Below, piece after piece: positions 26,619-35,283 of a stretch of DNA of 64,000 nt. The notes beneath the pieces are model-generated. The model had not been told where the DNA came from, searched no databases, and was given only the letters and a program-made list of their open reading frames with translations. The translations under genes were made by a program, and so were the position numbers. The DNA lies in NCBI RefSeq assembly GCF_003430825.1, contig NZ_CP024047.1, forward strand, positions 2,294,001-2,358,000, read 5' to 3'. Positions within the stretch are counted from its first letter, which is position 1, and each line of letters starts with the position of its first letter. Source of the DNA: Natrarchaeobaculum sulfurireducens. Its GTDB lineage: Archaea > Halobacteriota > Halobacteria > Halobacteriales > Natrialbaceae.

Positions 26619-26972
26619 CTACTCGGTAGCTTCGTCGTCTTCGTCGCCGCGGGCGAAGCTCGTCTGTGCCTCGCCACTCTCCTCGGCGGCACCCGCGTTG
26701 GGGCCTTCGATGAGCGACTCGAAGTCGTCGACCTCGTCGTACTGGTCCTGATAGACAAGGGCGGCCTTTCCGAGCGAAGAAATTTCGTAGAGACCGGAGC
26801 GCTCGGCTGGCCCGATCTTTCGAACGAGGCCGTAATCCTCGAGGACGGGCAGTCTCGTGTTGATGTTTTTCCGGCTCTTGCCCGTGTGGGCCGCCAGGTT
26901 CGTTGCGACGTTTCGCCCCTTGTCCTCGAGGGCCTCGAGGATCAGGAAATCAGTAGGTTGGCGGAGCTTCAC
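26619..26972 (-). CDS. PhiH1-repressor-like winged helix regulator
   Basis: 117 residues, GTG start at 26972. The first ~80 residues are a winged helix: RQPTDFLILEALEDKGRNVATN, HTGKSRKNINTRLPVLEDYGLV, then the wing KIGPAERSGLYEISSLGKAAL. This is the PhiH1-repressor-like group, first known from a halophage but widespread in haloarchaeal chromosomes. The tail is acidic and disordered. No phage gene is near, so it is probably a host regulator. The divergent TATA (ATATAGG on the minus strand, about 26996-27003) predicts a leaderless GTG-started mRNA. Confidence 0.8.
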   Translation of the reverse strand: MKLRQPTDFLILEALEDKGRNVATNLAAHTGKSRKNINTRLPVLEDYGLVRKIGPAERSGLYEISSLGKAALVYQDQYDEVDDFESLIEGPNAGAAEESGEAQTSFARGDEDDEATE

Positions 26973-26995
26973 TATTGGTCACTCTCGTACCGGAC

Positions 26996-27003
26996 CTATA
27001 TTT
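26996..27003 (-). promoter_or_regulatory. TATA box of the PhiH1-like regulator gene
   Basis: On the minus strand AAATATAGG, centred 27-28 bases upstream of the GTG at 26972. This distance supports the GTG as the true, leaderless start. Confidence 0.6.
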
Positions 27004-27101
27004 CCAGTGGTAACTAAGACTTTCGGCCGATCCCGCCCTGTAGTTGGCGGTACCATCCAGTGGTGGTCTGACTCGGGCGTCGACGGAGACTCTCCGATGA
27101 G

Positions 27102-27917
27102 TCACTCGAGGTGGTCGACGCCATCCGAGCCAAGCCATCGCAGGAACGCCGTCACGTCCTCCGGGGACCGAACCTGCACGGACGCATCGGTCGAGCGGTC
27201 GGTTCCGACTCGAACGCCGATTCCTTCGGGTTCGACCGCACGAAACGCGGACTCGTCGGTGACGTCGTCGCCCACGTAAACGGGGATGGTGTCCCGTGGA
27301 AGGTCAGCGGCGATCAACTCGACGGCGTCACCCTTTCCCCACTGAATCGACGGCCCGATCTCGAGGATGCACTTGCCGGACGACAGCTCGAGGTCGTCGC
27401 CGGCGATCCACTCGACGATCTCGCGTGTGGTCCGACGGACGACCGGTCGACTCGCCGCGGGGACGGACCTGAGATGAACCGTCCCCGTGAGCCGTTTGTT
27501 CTCGATACGAACGTTCGGGACGGGCTCGAGGACCGTCTCGAGGACTGCACAGACGGTGTCGAGACGGTCGGCTCGTTTCCTGGCGATCGGGTGAACCGCC
27601 AGCGAGCCGTTTCGGGCGAGTTCGAGGCCGTGGTTACCGGCGTAGATGCTCGGCGTGTCGATCCGACCACGAACGTCGGCCAACGCACGGCCGCTGACGA
27701 TGGCTGTCGTCACTGCGGGGTCGGCGGCGAGTCCCTCGAGGGCCTGTTCCGCCTTCGTGAGTGGCGTCGCCTCGTCCGGGTTCTCGACGATCGGTGCGAG
27801 CGTCCCGTCGAAGTCGAGACACGCGAGCAGGTGTGAACCCCCCTCGAGCGTCGATTTGAGCGCTGGATGGTCGTCCTCGAGCGGACGGGGCAACGGATCG
27901 GTCTGGCTCGTGTTCAT
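27102..27917 (-). CDS. otsB: Trehalose-6-phosphate phosphatase
   Basis: 271 residues from the ATG at 27917, which overlaps the otsA stop (ATGA). HAD-superfamily motifs: CLDFDGTLAPI with nucleophile D35 and general acid D37, AIVSGR, GNHGLEL, KGDAVE and VGDDVTDESAF, all in the order of OtsB. It dephosphorylates trehalose-6-phosphate, the second step of trehalose synthesis, in the cytoplasm. Trehalose is an organic osmolyte used by several Natrialbales alongside potassium. The longer frame to 28025 lies in otsA and is rejected. Confidence 0.93.
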   Translation of the reverse strand: MNTSQTDPLPRPLEDDHPALKSTLEGGSHLLACLDFDGTLAPIVENPDEATPLTKAEQALEGLAADPAVTTAIVSGRALADVRGRIDTPSIYAGNHGLELARNGSLAVHPIARKRADRLDTVCAVLETVLEPVPNVRIENKRLTGTVHLRSVPAASRPVVRRTTREIVEWIAGDDLELSSGKCILEIGPSIQWGKGDAVELIAADLPRDTIPVYVGDDVTDESAFRAVEPEGIGVRVGTDRSTDASVQVRSPEDVTAFLRWLGSDGVDHLE

Positions 27918-29632
27918 ACCGGTGACGGTCGTTCGCGTGGATCGCTGTCGGAATCGTGGTCGGTCGAGGCCCCACGTTCGTCGGCGTGGACGCGTCGAAT
28001 CCAGTCGAACTGCGTCGCCATCCACTGCTCGAGGTCGGCGTCGAAGACGCGGCTTCGAAGGGTGTTGATCCGTCGCTGGCGTTCGTGTCGGGGCATCGAT
28101 ACGGCTCGCTCGAGCTGATCGGCGATCCCGTCGACGTCGCTCGGGTCGATCGTCAACGCGTGTGGCCCGAGCAGTTCGTGGACGCCCGTTCGATCGCTCA
28201 GGACCAAGACGCCCTCGCCGTCGACCTGTGAGGCGACGTACTCCTGGGCGACCAGGTTCATCCCGTCAAGCAGCGGGCTCACGACCATCACGTCCGCACG
28301 GCGATAGAGCCGACAGAGCCGGTCGCGATCGAGGTAGGCTTCAGTGTAAACGATCGGTTGCCAGTCGTCCGTCTCGAACCGGCTGTTGATGCGTTCGACT
28401 TCGCTTCGGACGAGTTCGCCGTACCGTTCGTAGGCGGGAATGTCGGTCCGCGACGGCGACGTCTTCTGGACGAAGGTGAACTCGCCACGCCAGCCCGGGT
28501 TCCGTTCGAAGAAGCGTTCGACGGCGGCCAGTCGCTCCGGGATTCCCTTCGAGTAATCGAGCCGGTCGACCCCGAGTCCGACGACGGTTTCGGGGCCGAC
28601 GCCCAGTTCGGAACGGACCGACTCCGCGGTCGGGTCCGCTGTCCGTGCGTCTCGATCGTAGGCCTCGGCATCGATTCCCATCGGCGTCGAGACGACGCGC
28701 GTCGTCGAACCCGCGTAGTCGACGGTCCGACTGACGTGATCGACCGCCGCGTCCGGGAGGTACCGATCGACACACTCGAGGAACTGTGCGACGTACCGAT
28801 CGACGTGGAAGGCGAGCAGGTCGTTTCCACACAGCCCCTCGAGCAGTCGATCGCCGGCTGGACACTGCCTGAACGTTTCCGGCGTCGGCCACGGGACGTG
28901 CCAGAACTGGGCCACGGTCACCGACGCTGGCGTCGACTCCTGGACTATCCGTGGAGCGAGCGCGAAGTGGTAGTCCTGGATCCAGACGATCGACTCGTCC
29001 GTTGCGTGCTCGACGACCGCGTCGGCGAACAGTTCGTTGACCGTTCGGTACCACTCGTAGTCGTTCGAACGGTGCTCGACGAGGGTCGGAAACTCGTGAC
29101 AGAGCGGCCAGAGGACGCGGTTGCTGAATCCGTAGTAGTAAGCGTCGACGGCCTCCTCGGAGAGGTCGATCCGGCGGAGGGTGTACGACTCGTCACCGGG
29201 TGGGACGGCGACGCAGTTGTCGTCATCGACCGCCTCGAAGTCGGCCTCGCCGTCACCCCAGGCGATCCAGGTTCCGTTCGCTTCCTGGACGACCGGGTCG
29301 AGACCGGCGGTCAGCCCACCGGTCGGTTCGTCGACCGTCAGAGACCGCTGTCGGCCCGCCATCACCCCATCCTCGTCGATCGCCGTCTCCTTGCCGTCGG
29401 TCGTCGATCCAGTGCCGTCAGTCATCGTCTTATCGTCACCTGCCCACGTCGTGTCCGCGCGGTCGCTTGCGTACTCGTGGCGGTACGGTTGCCGGTTCGA
29501 GACGACGATCAACGAGCCAGGACAGCTGGTGGCGCTGTCGGTCGAATCCTCGGTTGCTCGGCCGCACCCGTCGGCTCGTAACTGGTACGTACTCGAGTCT
29601 GTCGGCGACAGTCGCTCCTCGGGAGTTCGCAT
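27914..29632 (-). CDS. otsA: Trehalose-6-phosphate synthase (GT20)
   Basis: 572 residues. Family GT20 glycosyltransferase: IVVSNRQPY near residue 43, GGLTAGL, WIQDYHFALAP, FWHVPWP, then the nucleotide-sugar binding VDRLDYSKGIPERL and SPLLDGMNLVAQEYVA. It transfers glucose from UDP- or ADP-glucose to glucose-6-phosphate. An N-terminal extension of ~40 residues and an acidic, low-complexity insert (about 58-95) distinguish it from E. coli OtsA (474 residues). It forms a coupled pair with otsB, and no other gene belongs to the transcript. Confidence 0.94.
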   Translation of the reverse strand: MRTPEERLSPTDSSTYQLRADGCGRATEDSTDSATSCPGSLIVVSNRQPYRHEYASDRADTTWAGDDKTMTDGTGSTTDGKETAIDEDGVMAGRQRSLTVDEPTGGLTAGLDPVVQEANGTWIAWGDGEADFEAVDDDNCVAVPPGDESYTLRRIDLSEEAVDAYYYGFSNRVLWPLCHEFPTLVEHRSNDYEWYRTVNELFADAVVEHATDESIVWIQDYHFALAPRIVQESTPASVTVAQFWHVPWPTPETFRQCPAGDRLLEGLCGNDLLAFHVDRYVAQFLECVDRYLPDAAVDHVSRTVDYAGSTTRVVSTPMGIDAEAYDRDARTADPTAESVRSELGVGPETVVGLGVDRLDYSKGIPERLAAVERFFERNPGWRGEFTFVQKTSPSRTDIPAYERYGELVRSEVERINSRFETDDWQPIVYTEAYLDRDRLCRLYRRADVMVVSPLLDGMNLVAQEYVASQVDGEGVLVLSDRTGVHELLGPHALTIDPSDVDGIADQLERAVSMPRHERQRRINTLRSRVFDADLEQWMATQFDWIRRVHADERGASTDHDSDSDPRERPSPV

Positions 29633-29796
29633 TCGCTCCGAGTAACAGGCCGCCGACGGGTTGGTTCACGGCCTGCATCCGCATGGAGATCATATCTGCG
29701 CAGGCTATCTAGGCCGTCGTGAAGCGCTACTCTCTGGCGATAGCGCTTCCCTACCGACACCAGAGCCGAGGTATAAATCGACAGCGCCTGCGACGG

Positions 29797-29967
29797 TCAG
29801 TAGTAATAGAGCTCGAGTTCGTGGCCGCAGTTTCGACAGCTGGTTTCGGTGCCCTGGAGGCGGTTCGTGTCGTCGCTCGGTGAGGTGGCGTCGGAATCAA
29901 CGATACCGGGGCCTGGCGGGAGGAACGTGTCGACCGTGGCGTTACACGCCGGACAGCCGATGTTCAT
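29797..29967 (-). CDS. Small zinc-ribbon protein
   Basis: 56 residues from the ATG at 29967 (MNIGCPACNATV); an ATG eight codons upstream at 29991 is possible. Two C-x-x-C pairs, GCPACN at the start and SCRNCG near the end, are separated by a ~38-residue acidic, flexible loop (LPPGPGIVDSDATSPSDD). The protein ends LELYYY. It is another example of the tiny zinc proteins found throughout haloarchaea; function unknown. Confidence 0.65.
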   Translation of the reverse strand: MNIGCPACNATVDTFLPPGPGIVDSDATSPSDDTNRLQGTETSCRNCGHELELYYY

Positions 29968-30231
29968 GGCGGAGCGGTTCGATCTGGACATGTCGAAGGC
30001 GTATTCGACGTCCCCCGATAGTTATACCAGTCGTACCACATCGTTTCGATCGCTTTCCGACGGTTCGACGCCAGAACGCAGTCGTTTCTCGATTCCGACG
30101 GCGAGCCGACGATTCATTGAGGTCGCCTATACGGCCTCGAGCGGCCCCGTATCTCCAGTTCACGCTCTCTCCCGGGGTCGCCGGCAACGGCAGGGCCTGG
30201 AGGTATCCTCGTCACTCTCCAACGGCTGGAC

Positions 30232-30654
30232 ATGTATCAGAACCTCCTGCTCGGGACTGACAATAGCGACGGTGCGCGACGGGCCACCGACCACGCGATC
30301 GCACTCGCCGACCGACTCGGCGCGACCCTGCACATCGTCTCGGTCGCCGAAGAGGGGCCGTTCAGCGCCGAAAAACGCGATGAGATGCGCACAGATCTCG
30401 AGGGTGAAGCGGCCGATGCGATCGAAGAGGCAGCACGCGCCGCACGTGAGGCCGACCTCGAGGTTACCACGACGGTGCTCGAGGGGGTCGCCCAGGAGGA
30501 GATCGTCGCGTTCGCGACGGAGAACCCGGTCGACATGATCGTGATCGGGACGAGCGGCCGGAGCGGACTCGATCACCTCGTCCTCGGCAGCGTCGCCGAA
30601 GAGGTGGTTCGAAACGCCCCTATTCCGGTCGTCACGGTTCGAGTTGAAGCCTAA
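30232..30654 (+). CDS. Universal stress protein, UspA family
   Basis: 140 residues, a single Usp domain. N-terminal NLLLGTDNSDGARRATDHAI and C-terminal ATP-binding motif GTSGRSGLDHLVLGSVAEEVV, i.e. G-x2-G-x9-G(S), then NAPIPVVTVR. The presence of the full nucleotide loop marks it as an ATP-binding subtype. Role in stress survival is inferred from the family. It is alone on its transcript, between the zinc-ribbon gene and the large Bat-like regulator. Confidence 0.9.
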   Translation: MYQNLLLGTDNSDGARRATDHAIALADRLGATLHIVSVAEEGPFSAEKRDEMRTDLEGEAADAIEEAARAAREADLEVTTTVLEGVAQEEIVAFATENPVDMIVIGTSGRSGLDHLVLGSVAEEVVRNAPIPVVTVRVEA

Positions 30655-30952
30655 CGCGGCTGACAATCCATTCCTCGAACTCGGTCATCGGGCGGGCCGT
30701 CGTCGCGCCACTGACAGTCGGCATTCGATCGGCCGAGTTGGCTCGTAAGCCAGTGTTACTCGAGGATACGGTATCGATAATTTTCCCGACACTCGGTGTA
30801 CCGGATTCCGTGGCCGATTACCCGGATGGCTCAGGCGACCGACGCCGCGACGTGGGTCCGAAGCGTGGTTCCTCGCGACCAGCGCGGGGGTCCAGACAGC
30901 ACCCGCGAGCGGTTTCGAACGCACGGGATCGGCCGGAAACGGGGGTCGAGCG

Positions 30953-33900
30953 ATGAGCGACCGTGCTACGACGGCAGTCGGCGACGTCAGCCGCGTCCTC
31001 GTCGTCGGCGACAGCTCGCGGATCGACGGACCGATAGACGCCCTCGAGACCGCGTTCGAGCCAGGGGCGGTGTTCCACGTCCGAACCGTGGCAGCTGCGC
31101 TCGACTGGCTCGAGGACGTCGAGGCCGAGTGCGTCGTCTGTGAGTTCGATCCGACCGGTGACGCCCCGTCGGTCGACACACTCGCCGCCGCGCTCGAGGA
31201 CGTCCCGATCGTTGCCCTCACCGATCCCGGGGACGCCGACCGGGCGCTCGAAGCAGGGGCCGTCGACGTGGTCGACCCGAACGAGTCGGCTCGCGTCGTC
31301 GCGACCAGGGTACGAAACGCCGCTCGCCACGCGAGCGCCGCCGACGTCGAGAGCGCTCGATACCGCACGATCCTCGAGCACACCGACGCGGTCGTCTGCG
31401 TCCTCGAACCCGATGGGACGATCACGGATGCGAACGCTGCGGTCGACCGACGCATTGGGTACACTCCGGTCGAACTCGAGGGCACCGACCTCTCGAGGCT
31501 CGCCCATCCCGACGATCGGGCGGCAGTTCGCGAGACGATCGCCGACGTCTCGTCGGGGGCCGTTGGTTCGAACGACCGCCTCACACTCCGATTCGGGCGA
31601 GCCGACGGCACGTGGATCGTCGCCGACCTGGCGCTGCTCAACCGGCTCGAGGACCCGGTGATCGACGGTGTGGTGGCGACGATCACCGACGCGGTCGCCC
31701 GAAGCCCCACAGACGCGCCACCGGCCCCTGGAATCGACCGGCTCGACGAGCCGGCGTTCACCCTCGGTCCCGATTGGGAACTTCGCTACGCCAACGAGGC
31801 GGCGACGCGACTGTTCGATGGGAACCCGGAGCCGGGTGCGGTCGTCTGGGAGCAGCTTACAGATCCGGTTCGGTCTACGCTGTACGATCGGCTCCGTGAG
31901 GCCAGCGCGTCGGAGTCGGTCATCAGATTCGGCCTCTCAGACCCGGTCACCGACGACGACCTCGAACTCACTGCCTCACCAGATGAGACGGGACTCACCG
32001 TCCTGGCTCGTTCCGTCTCGTCGGATGAGACGGCCGCTCACGAGACGCTCGTCGGCGGCGACCGCGAGCGACTCGAGGTGCTCGAGTCCGCAGTCGACGC
32101 ACTCGACGACGGCGTGGTGGTCCTCGATGGGGAGACGGTTCGGCTCGCGAACGCGACGCTCTCGAGGTGGGCTGGTGGCGAACCGCTGGTCGGGCTGACA
32201 GTCGACACGTTGTTCGCCGACGACCTCGCCGAGACCGTTCGAGAGCGTTCCCGGTCGACGGTCGTCCGGTGGATGGAACCGGTCAGCGGCGACCTCGCGG
32301 TCGGAGCCGAACCGCGAGCCGTCGACGTCTTCGTCGTCCCGCTCCCGCAGGCGAAGCTGACGCTCTGTGTCGTCCGTGATCGCCGTCGCTCCGCTGCAGC
32401 CGCACTCTCGGCGGTCCGAGCGACGACCGCCGACCTTCGACGGGCCCCGTCGCGGCCAGCCGCCCGACGATCGGCCGTCGATGGCATCCGGGAATGTCTC
32501 GACGCCGAGTTCGTCGGCTGGTACACCGTCGATGAGGGCCTGCTCAGCCCCGCCGCCGTCGCAAGCGATGAGGCAATCGCCGACGGCGAGCCGAGATCCC
32601 TCGAGTACGACGACGCCGGACTGTCGGATCTGCTCGAGCGGGAGGCGATCAGCGCCGTCGATCGGCCGGCGCTCGTTCCCGTCCTCGAGCGCGCAGGCAT
32701 CCAGGCCGAACGCGTGGTCGCGGTTCCGGTGGGTGACGGAGCCATCGTGCTCACGGCCAGCAGCGAGCCGCTGCCCCCCAATCGGCTCGAGCTAACGTCG
32801 GTCGAGACGATCGCGACGGTGGCGACACTCAGGCTCGAGGAACTCGGGACGCGACGACGCGTGCGCGAGTGTCGGCGCCACCTCTCGCGCGCGGAGACGG
32901 ATGCGTCGACGGCAGCCCGACTACAAACGATCGAACGGGAACTACTGGCGGCTGAAACCCGCGACGCCGTCGAACAGCGACTCTGTGCGGGCATCAGGTC
33001 GCTCGAGGGAGAGGCGACCGACGCGATCGACCTCGTCTGGGTTGGGGGTATCGACGCGGGGATAGAGATGATCGATCCGCGCACGTGGGACGGCGACGAC
33101 GGAGCCATCCTCGAATCGGCGTCGATACCGGTCGACGACACGGGGGTCGATCCGACGGGACGGGCAGCGGCCAGTCGAGATATCGTCGTCGTCGAGGATC
33201 TCGAGGCATCCCTCCGTGACGCACCGACACTCGAGACACCCGAGTTCGACGATGGGGCGACACTCGAGGACGACGAGCGGACGGCGTGGACCCAGACCCT
33301 CCTGACGCGTGGCGTGCGATCGGTTCTGGCCGTTCCCATCGAATACGAGGGGTTCCAGTACGGCGTCCTCACCGCGTATGCGACCCGGTACGGGGCGTTC
33401 GACGACCGAACGCGTCGGGCCACCGAACAGCTGGCAACGGTCGCTGGCCACGCGCTCGGCTCGCTCCAGCGAAAACGGGCGCTGCTCGCCGACGCCTGGA
33501 GCGAACTCGAACTCGCCTTTCGGGACGAGACGGAACCGCTTTCTGCGGCCGTACGCAGGCTCGACCGCCGACTCGACGTCAGGTCCGTCGTTCCGCGATC
33601 CTCGGGTGGTTCGACAGTCTACTGTGCAGTTGCCGACGTGGGGACTGTCGACGTCGAAGCAACCCTCGAGGACGTCGACGGCGTCGGTGCCGTCCGACAG
33701 GTCGGCGAAGCGACCAACGGGACGCCCGTCGAACTCGTCCTCGCGGAGACAAGCGTTGCGGGAACCATCGCGGACCACGGCGGCCGGGTTCGTTCGGTCC
33801 GCCCGGTGGCCGACCACACCAAGCTCGTCGTCGACCTGCCGAGCAACGTCGGCGTCCGGCCGTTCGTCCGCGCGCTCGAGCGTGTCTATCCGGGGACAGA

Positions 33901-34159
33901 ACTGCTCGCTCGCCGCGAAGAAGAACGAACCGACCGGTCGACGCGGCCGTTCGACACGGAACTCCGCGAGCGACTCTCCGACCGACAGCTTCGAACCCTC
34001 GAGACGGCCTACTATAGCGGCTTCTTCGAGTGGCCACGCGAGAGCACCGGCGAAGACGTCGCCGAATCGCTCGGCGTCTCCCAGCCGACGTTCAGCCGGC
34101 ACTTCCGGACTGCACAGCGAAAGCTATTCGAACTGCTGTTCGACAACGGCCAGGAGTGA
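30953..34159 (+). CDS. Large Bat-like multi-sensor transcriptional regulator (receiver-like, PAS repeats, GAF, HTH_10)
   Basis: 1068 residues, with no predicted membrane segment. Domains in order: degenerate receiver-like ~15-115 (VLVVGDSSRIDG, CVVCEFDPTGD), PAS ~135-250 (ILEHTDAVVCVLEPDG), a second and third PAS-like domain ~268-470, a GAF-like region ~490-640, a second GAF ~650-835 (VRSVLAVPIEYEGFQYGVLTAY), a Bat-associated domain ~845-1000, and HTH_10 ~1006-1062 (GFFEWPRESTGEDVAESL, SQPTFSRHFRTA). It is almost twice the length of the relative at 23916 and shares its C-terminal half. It probably integrates several redox or small-molecule inputs directly into DNA binding. Confidence 0.85.
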   Translation: MSDRATTAVGDVSRVLVVGDSSRIDGPIDALETAFEPGAVFHVRTVAAALDWLEDVEAECVVCEFDPTGDAPSVDTLAAALEDVPIVALTDPGDADRALEAGAVDVVDPNESARVVATRVRNAARHASAADVESARYRTILEHTDAVVCVLEPDGTITDANAAVDRRIGYTPVELEGTDLSRLAHPDDRAAVRETIADVSSGAVGSNDRLTLRFGRADGTWIVADLALLNRLEDPVIDGVVATITDAVARSPTDAPPAPGIDRLDEPAFTLGPDWELRYANEAATRLFDGNPEPGAVVWEQLTDPVRSTLYDRLREASASESVIRFGLSDPVTDDDLELTASPDETGLTVLARSVSSDETAAHETLVGGDRERLEVLESAVDALDDGVVVLDGETVRLANATLSRWAGGEPLVGLTVDTLFADDLAETVRERSRSTVVRWMEPVSGDLAVGAEPRAVDVFVVPLPQAKLTLCVVRDRRRSAAAALSAVRATTADLRRAPSRPAARRSAVDGIRECLDAEFVGWYTVDEGLLSPAAVASDEAIADGEPRSLEYDDAGLSDLLEREAISAVDRPALVPVLERAGIQAERVVAVPVGDGAIVLTASSEPLPPNRLELTSVETIATVATLRLEELGTRRRVRECRRHLSRAETDASTAARLQTIERELLAAETRDAVEQRLCAGIRSLEGEATDAIDLVWVGGIDAGIEMIDPRTWDGDDGAILESASIPVDDTGVDPTGRAAASRDIVVVEDLEASLRDAPTLETPEFDDGATLEDDERTAWTQTLLTRGVRSVLAVPIEYEGFQYGVLTAYATRYGAFDDRTRRATEQLATVAGHALGSLQRKRALLADAWSELELAFRDETEPLSAAVRRLDRRLDVRSVVPRSSGGSTVYCAVADVGTVDVEATLEDVDGVGAVRQVGEATNGTPVELVLAETSVAGTIADHGGRVRSVRPVADHTKLVVDLPSNVGVRPFVRALERVYPGTELLARREEERTDRSTRPFDTELRERLSDRQLRTLETAYYSGFFEWPRESTGEDVAESLGVSQPTFSRHFRTAQRKLFELLFDNGQE

Positions 34160-34545
34160 CTCTCTCGGTCGCGAACGCACCGGCTGCCGGCGTACGCGGC
34201 GGTCAGGGAAAATTCGCGTCTTTCGATCGCGAGTAGTGTGCGTCTCCTCACCTACCGGCGGGATACCAATCCGTTCTCGAGGACACCGCTCACGTCCGAT
34301 CGAAGTGGAAGAAACACATCAAGAAGGGAGATTGTACTGAAACAGAGTATCGGTAATACGGTGTTTATTCCAGTAACAGACGTTCAGCAGGAAAGACGGA
34401 TGAATAGGTATTGACGACAACGATCCGAGCGGTTCCGTATATAGCTCCTACGACCATGTAGCCGCGGTCGAATCTGAGACGTAATGAGCGCGTACCCGGT
34501 AAGGAGTTCTTACAGTTGTCGTCCACCCGGACGGCGGAGTGACAC
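34160..34545. other. Intergenic region, no gene seen
   Basis: 386 bases between the large Bat-like gene and the HTH_10 gene. It is less G+C rich than its flanks, with scattered TATA-like stretches (for example around 34360-34370 and 34437-34443), but none lies at a convincing distance from a start codon. I find no reading frame, RNA gene or repeat that I would defend. Confidence 0.5.
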
Positions 34546-35247
34546 GTGAGCATCGACGTCGTCGACCTCGAGAGCGACCGGTCCGTTCTCAGGTCCCAGG
34601 CCGACGGTGGGGTCGTTGCACAGCTGCGACTCGACCATCCGGATCTCGTCCTCCGACCGACCCTGCGTCGTGTCTCCGACGTAAGCGTCGAACCGGAGTA
34701 CTGGACGACCCTCGAGACGGGCCGTACCCTCCTGTTCGTCACCGTTTTCGCCGACGTCTTCGACGGCTTCGAGACGGCACTCGAGACCGACCCGACCGTG
34801 GTCGACCCCGTTCTGGTCGACCGGTACCCTGACCGGCGGGTCTACCGCGTCGCCCTCGCCGACCGGGCGAAACGCTTCGCCGCTGGAACCGCCGAGGTCG
34901 GGGGGCGACTGCTCGAGATCACGAGTTCGCGCGACGGGTGGCTGGTCCAGCTCCAGTTCCCGAATCGGGACGCACTCGTCGCGTTCAACGAGCACTGTCG
35001 CGGTCGAGACGTCTCGATCGCGGTCGAACACCTCCGTGTCTCCGACGACGGCGACGACGGCGTCGTTGCACTTACAGAAAAACAACAGGAACTGCTCGCG
35101 GTTGCCCACGAAGAGGGGTATTTCGACGTCCCTCGTGGCATCTCTCAGGACGAACTCGCCGAGCGACTCGGCGTCTCGAAGTCGGCCGTCTCTCAGCGGC
35201 TCCGGCGAGCAATCGGCGAACTCTGCGACGCAACGCTCGCTCGATAG
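34546..35247 (+). CDS. HTH_10-domain transcriptional regulator (Bat C-terminal type)
   Basis: 233 residues, GTG start at 34546. Residues ~1-165 match the Bat-associated sensory domain (VVAQLRLDHPDLVL, DAFDGFETAL-like FDGFETALETDP, VYRVALADRAKRF). The C-terminal HTH_10 is LTEKQQELLAVAHEEGYFDVPR, QDELAERLGVSKSAVSQRLRRA. It lacks PAS and GAF domains and so corresponds to the output half of the two larger regulators at 23916 and 30953. It presumably acts as a stand-alone DNA-binding regulator. Convergent with the antiporter gene. Confidence 0.85.
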   Translation: MSIDVVDLESDRSVLRSQADGGVVAQLRLDHPDLVLRPTLRRVSDVSVEPEYWTTLETGRTLLFVTVFADVFDGFETALETDPTVVDPVLVDRYPDRRVYRVALADRAKRFAAGTAEVGGRLLEITSSRDGWLVQLQFPNRDALVAFNEHCRGRDVSIAVEHLRVSDDGDDGVVALTEKQQELLAVAHEEGYFDVPRGISQDELAERLGVSKSAVSQRLRRAIGELCDATLAR

Positions 35248-35283
35248 CGGTCGGAAAACGCAGGCGAAGTCACCACTCTGAGC

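Noticed and set aside
26619-26972. Provirus because of the PhiH1-repressor-like gene
   Set aside because: No integrase, capsid, terminase or att-like repeats nearby; PhiH1-like regulators are common host genes.
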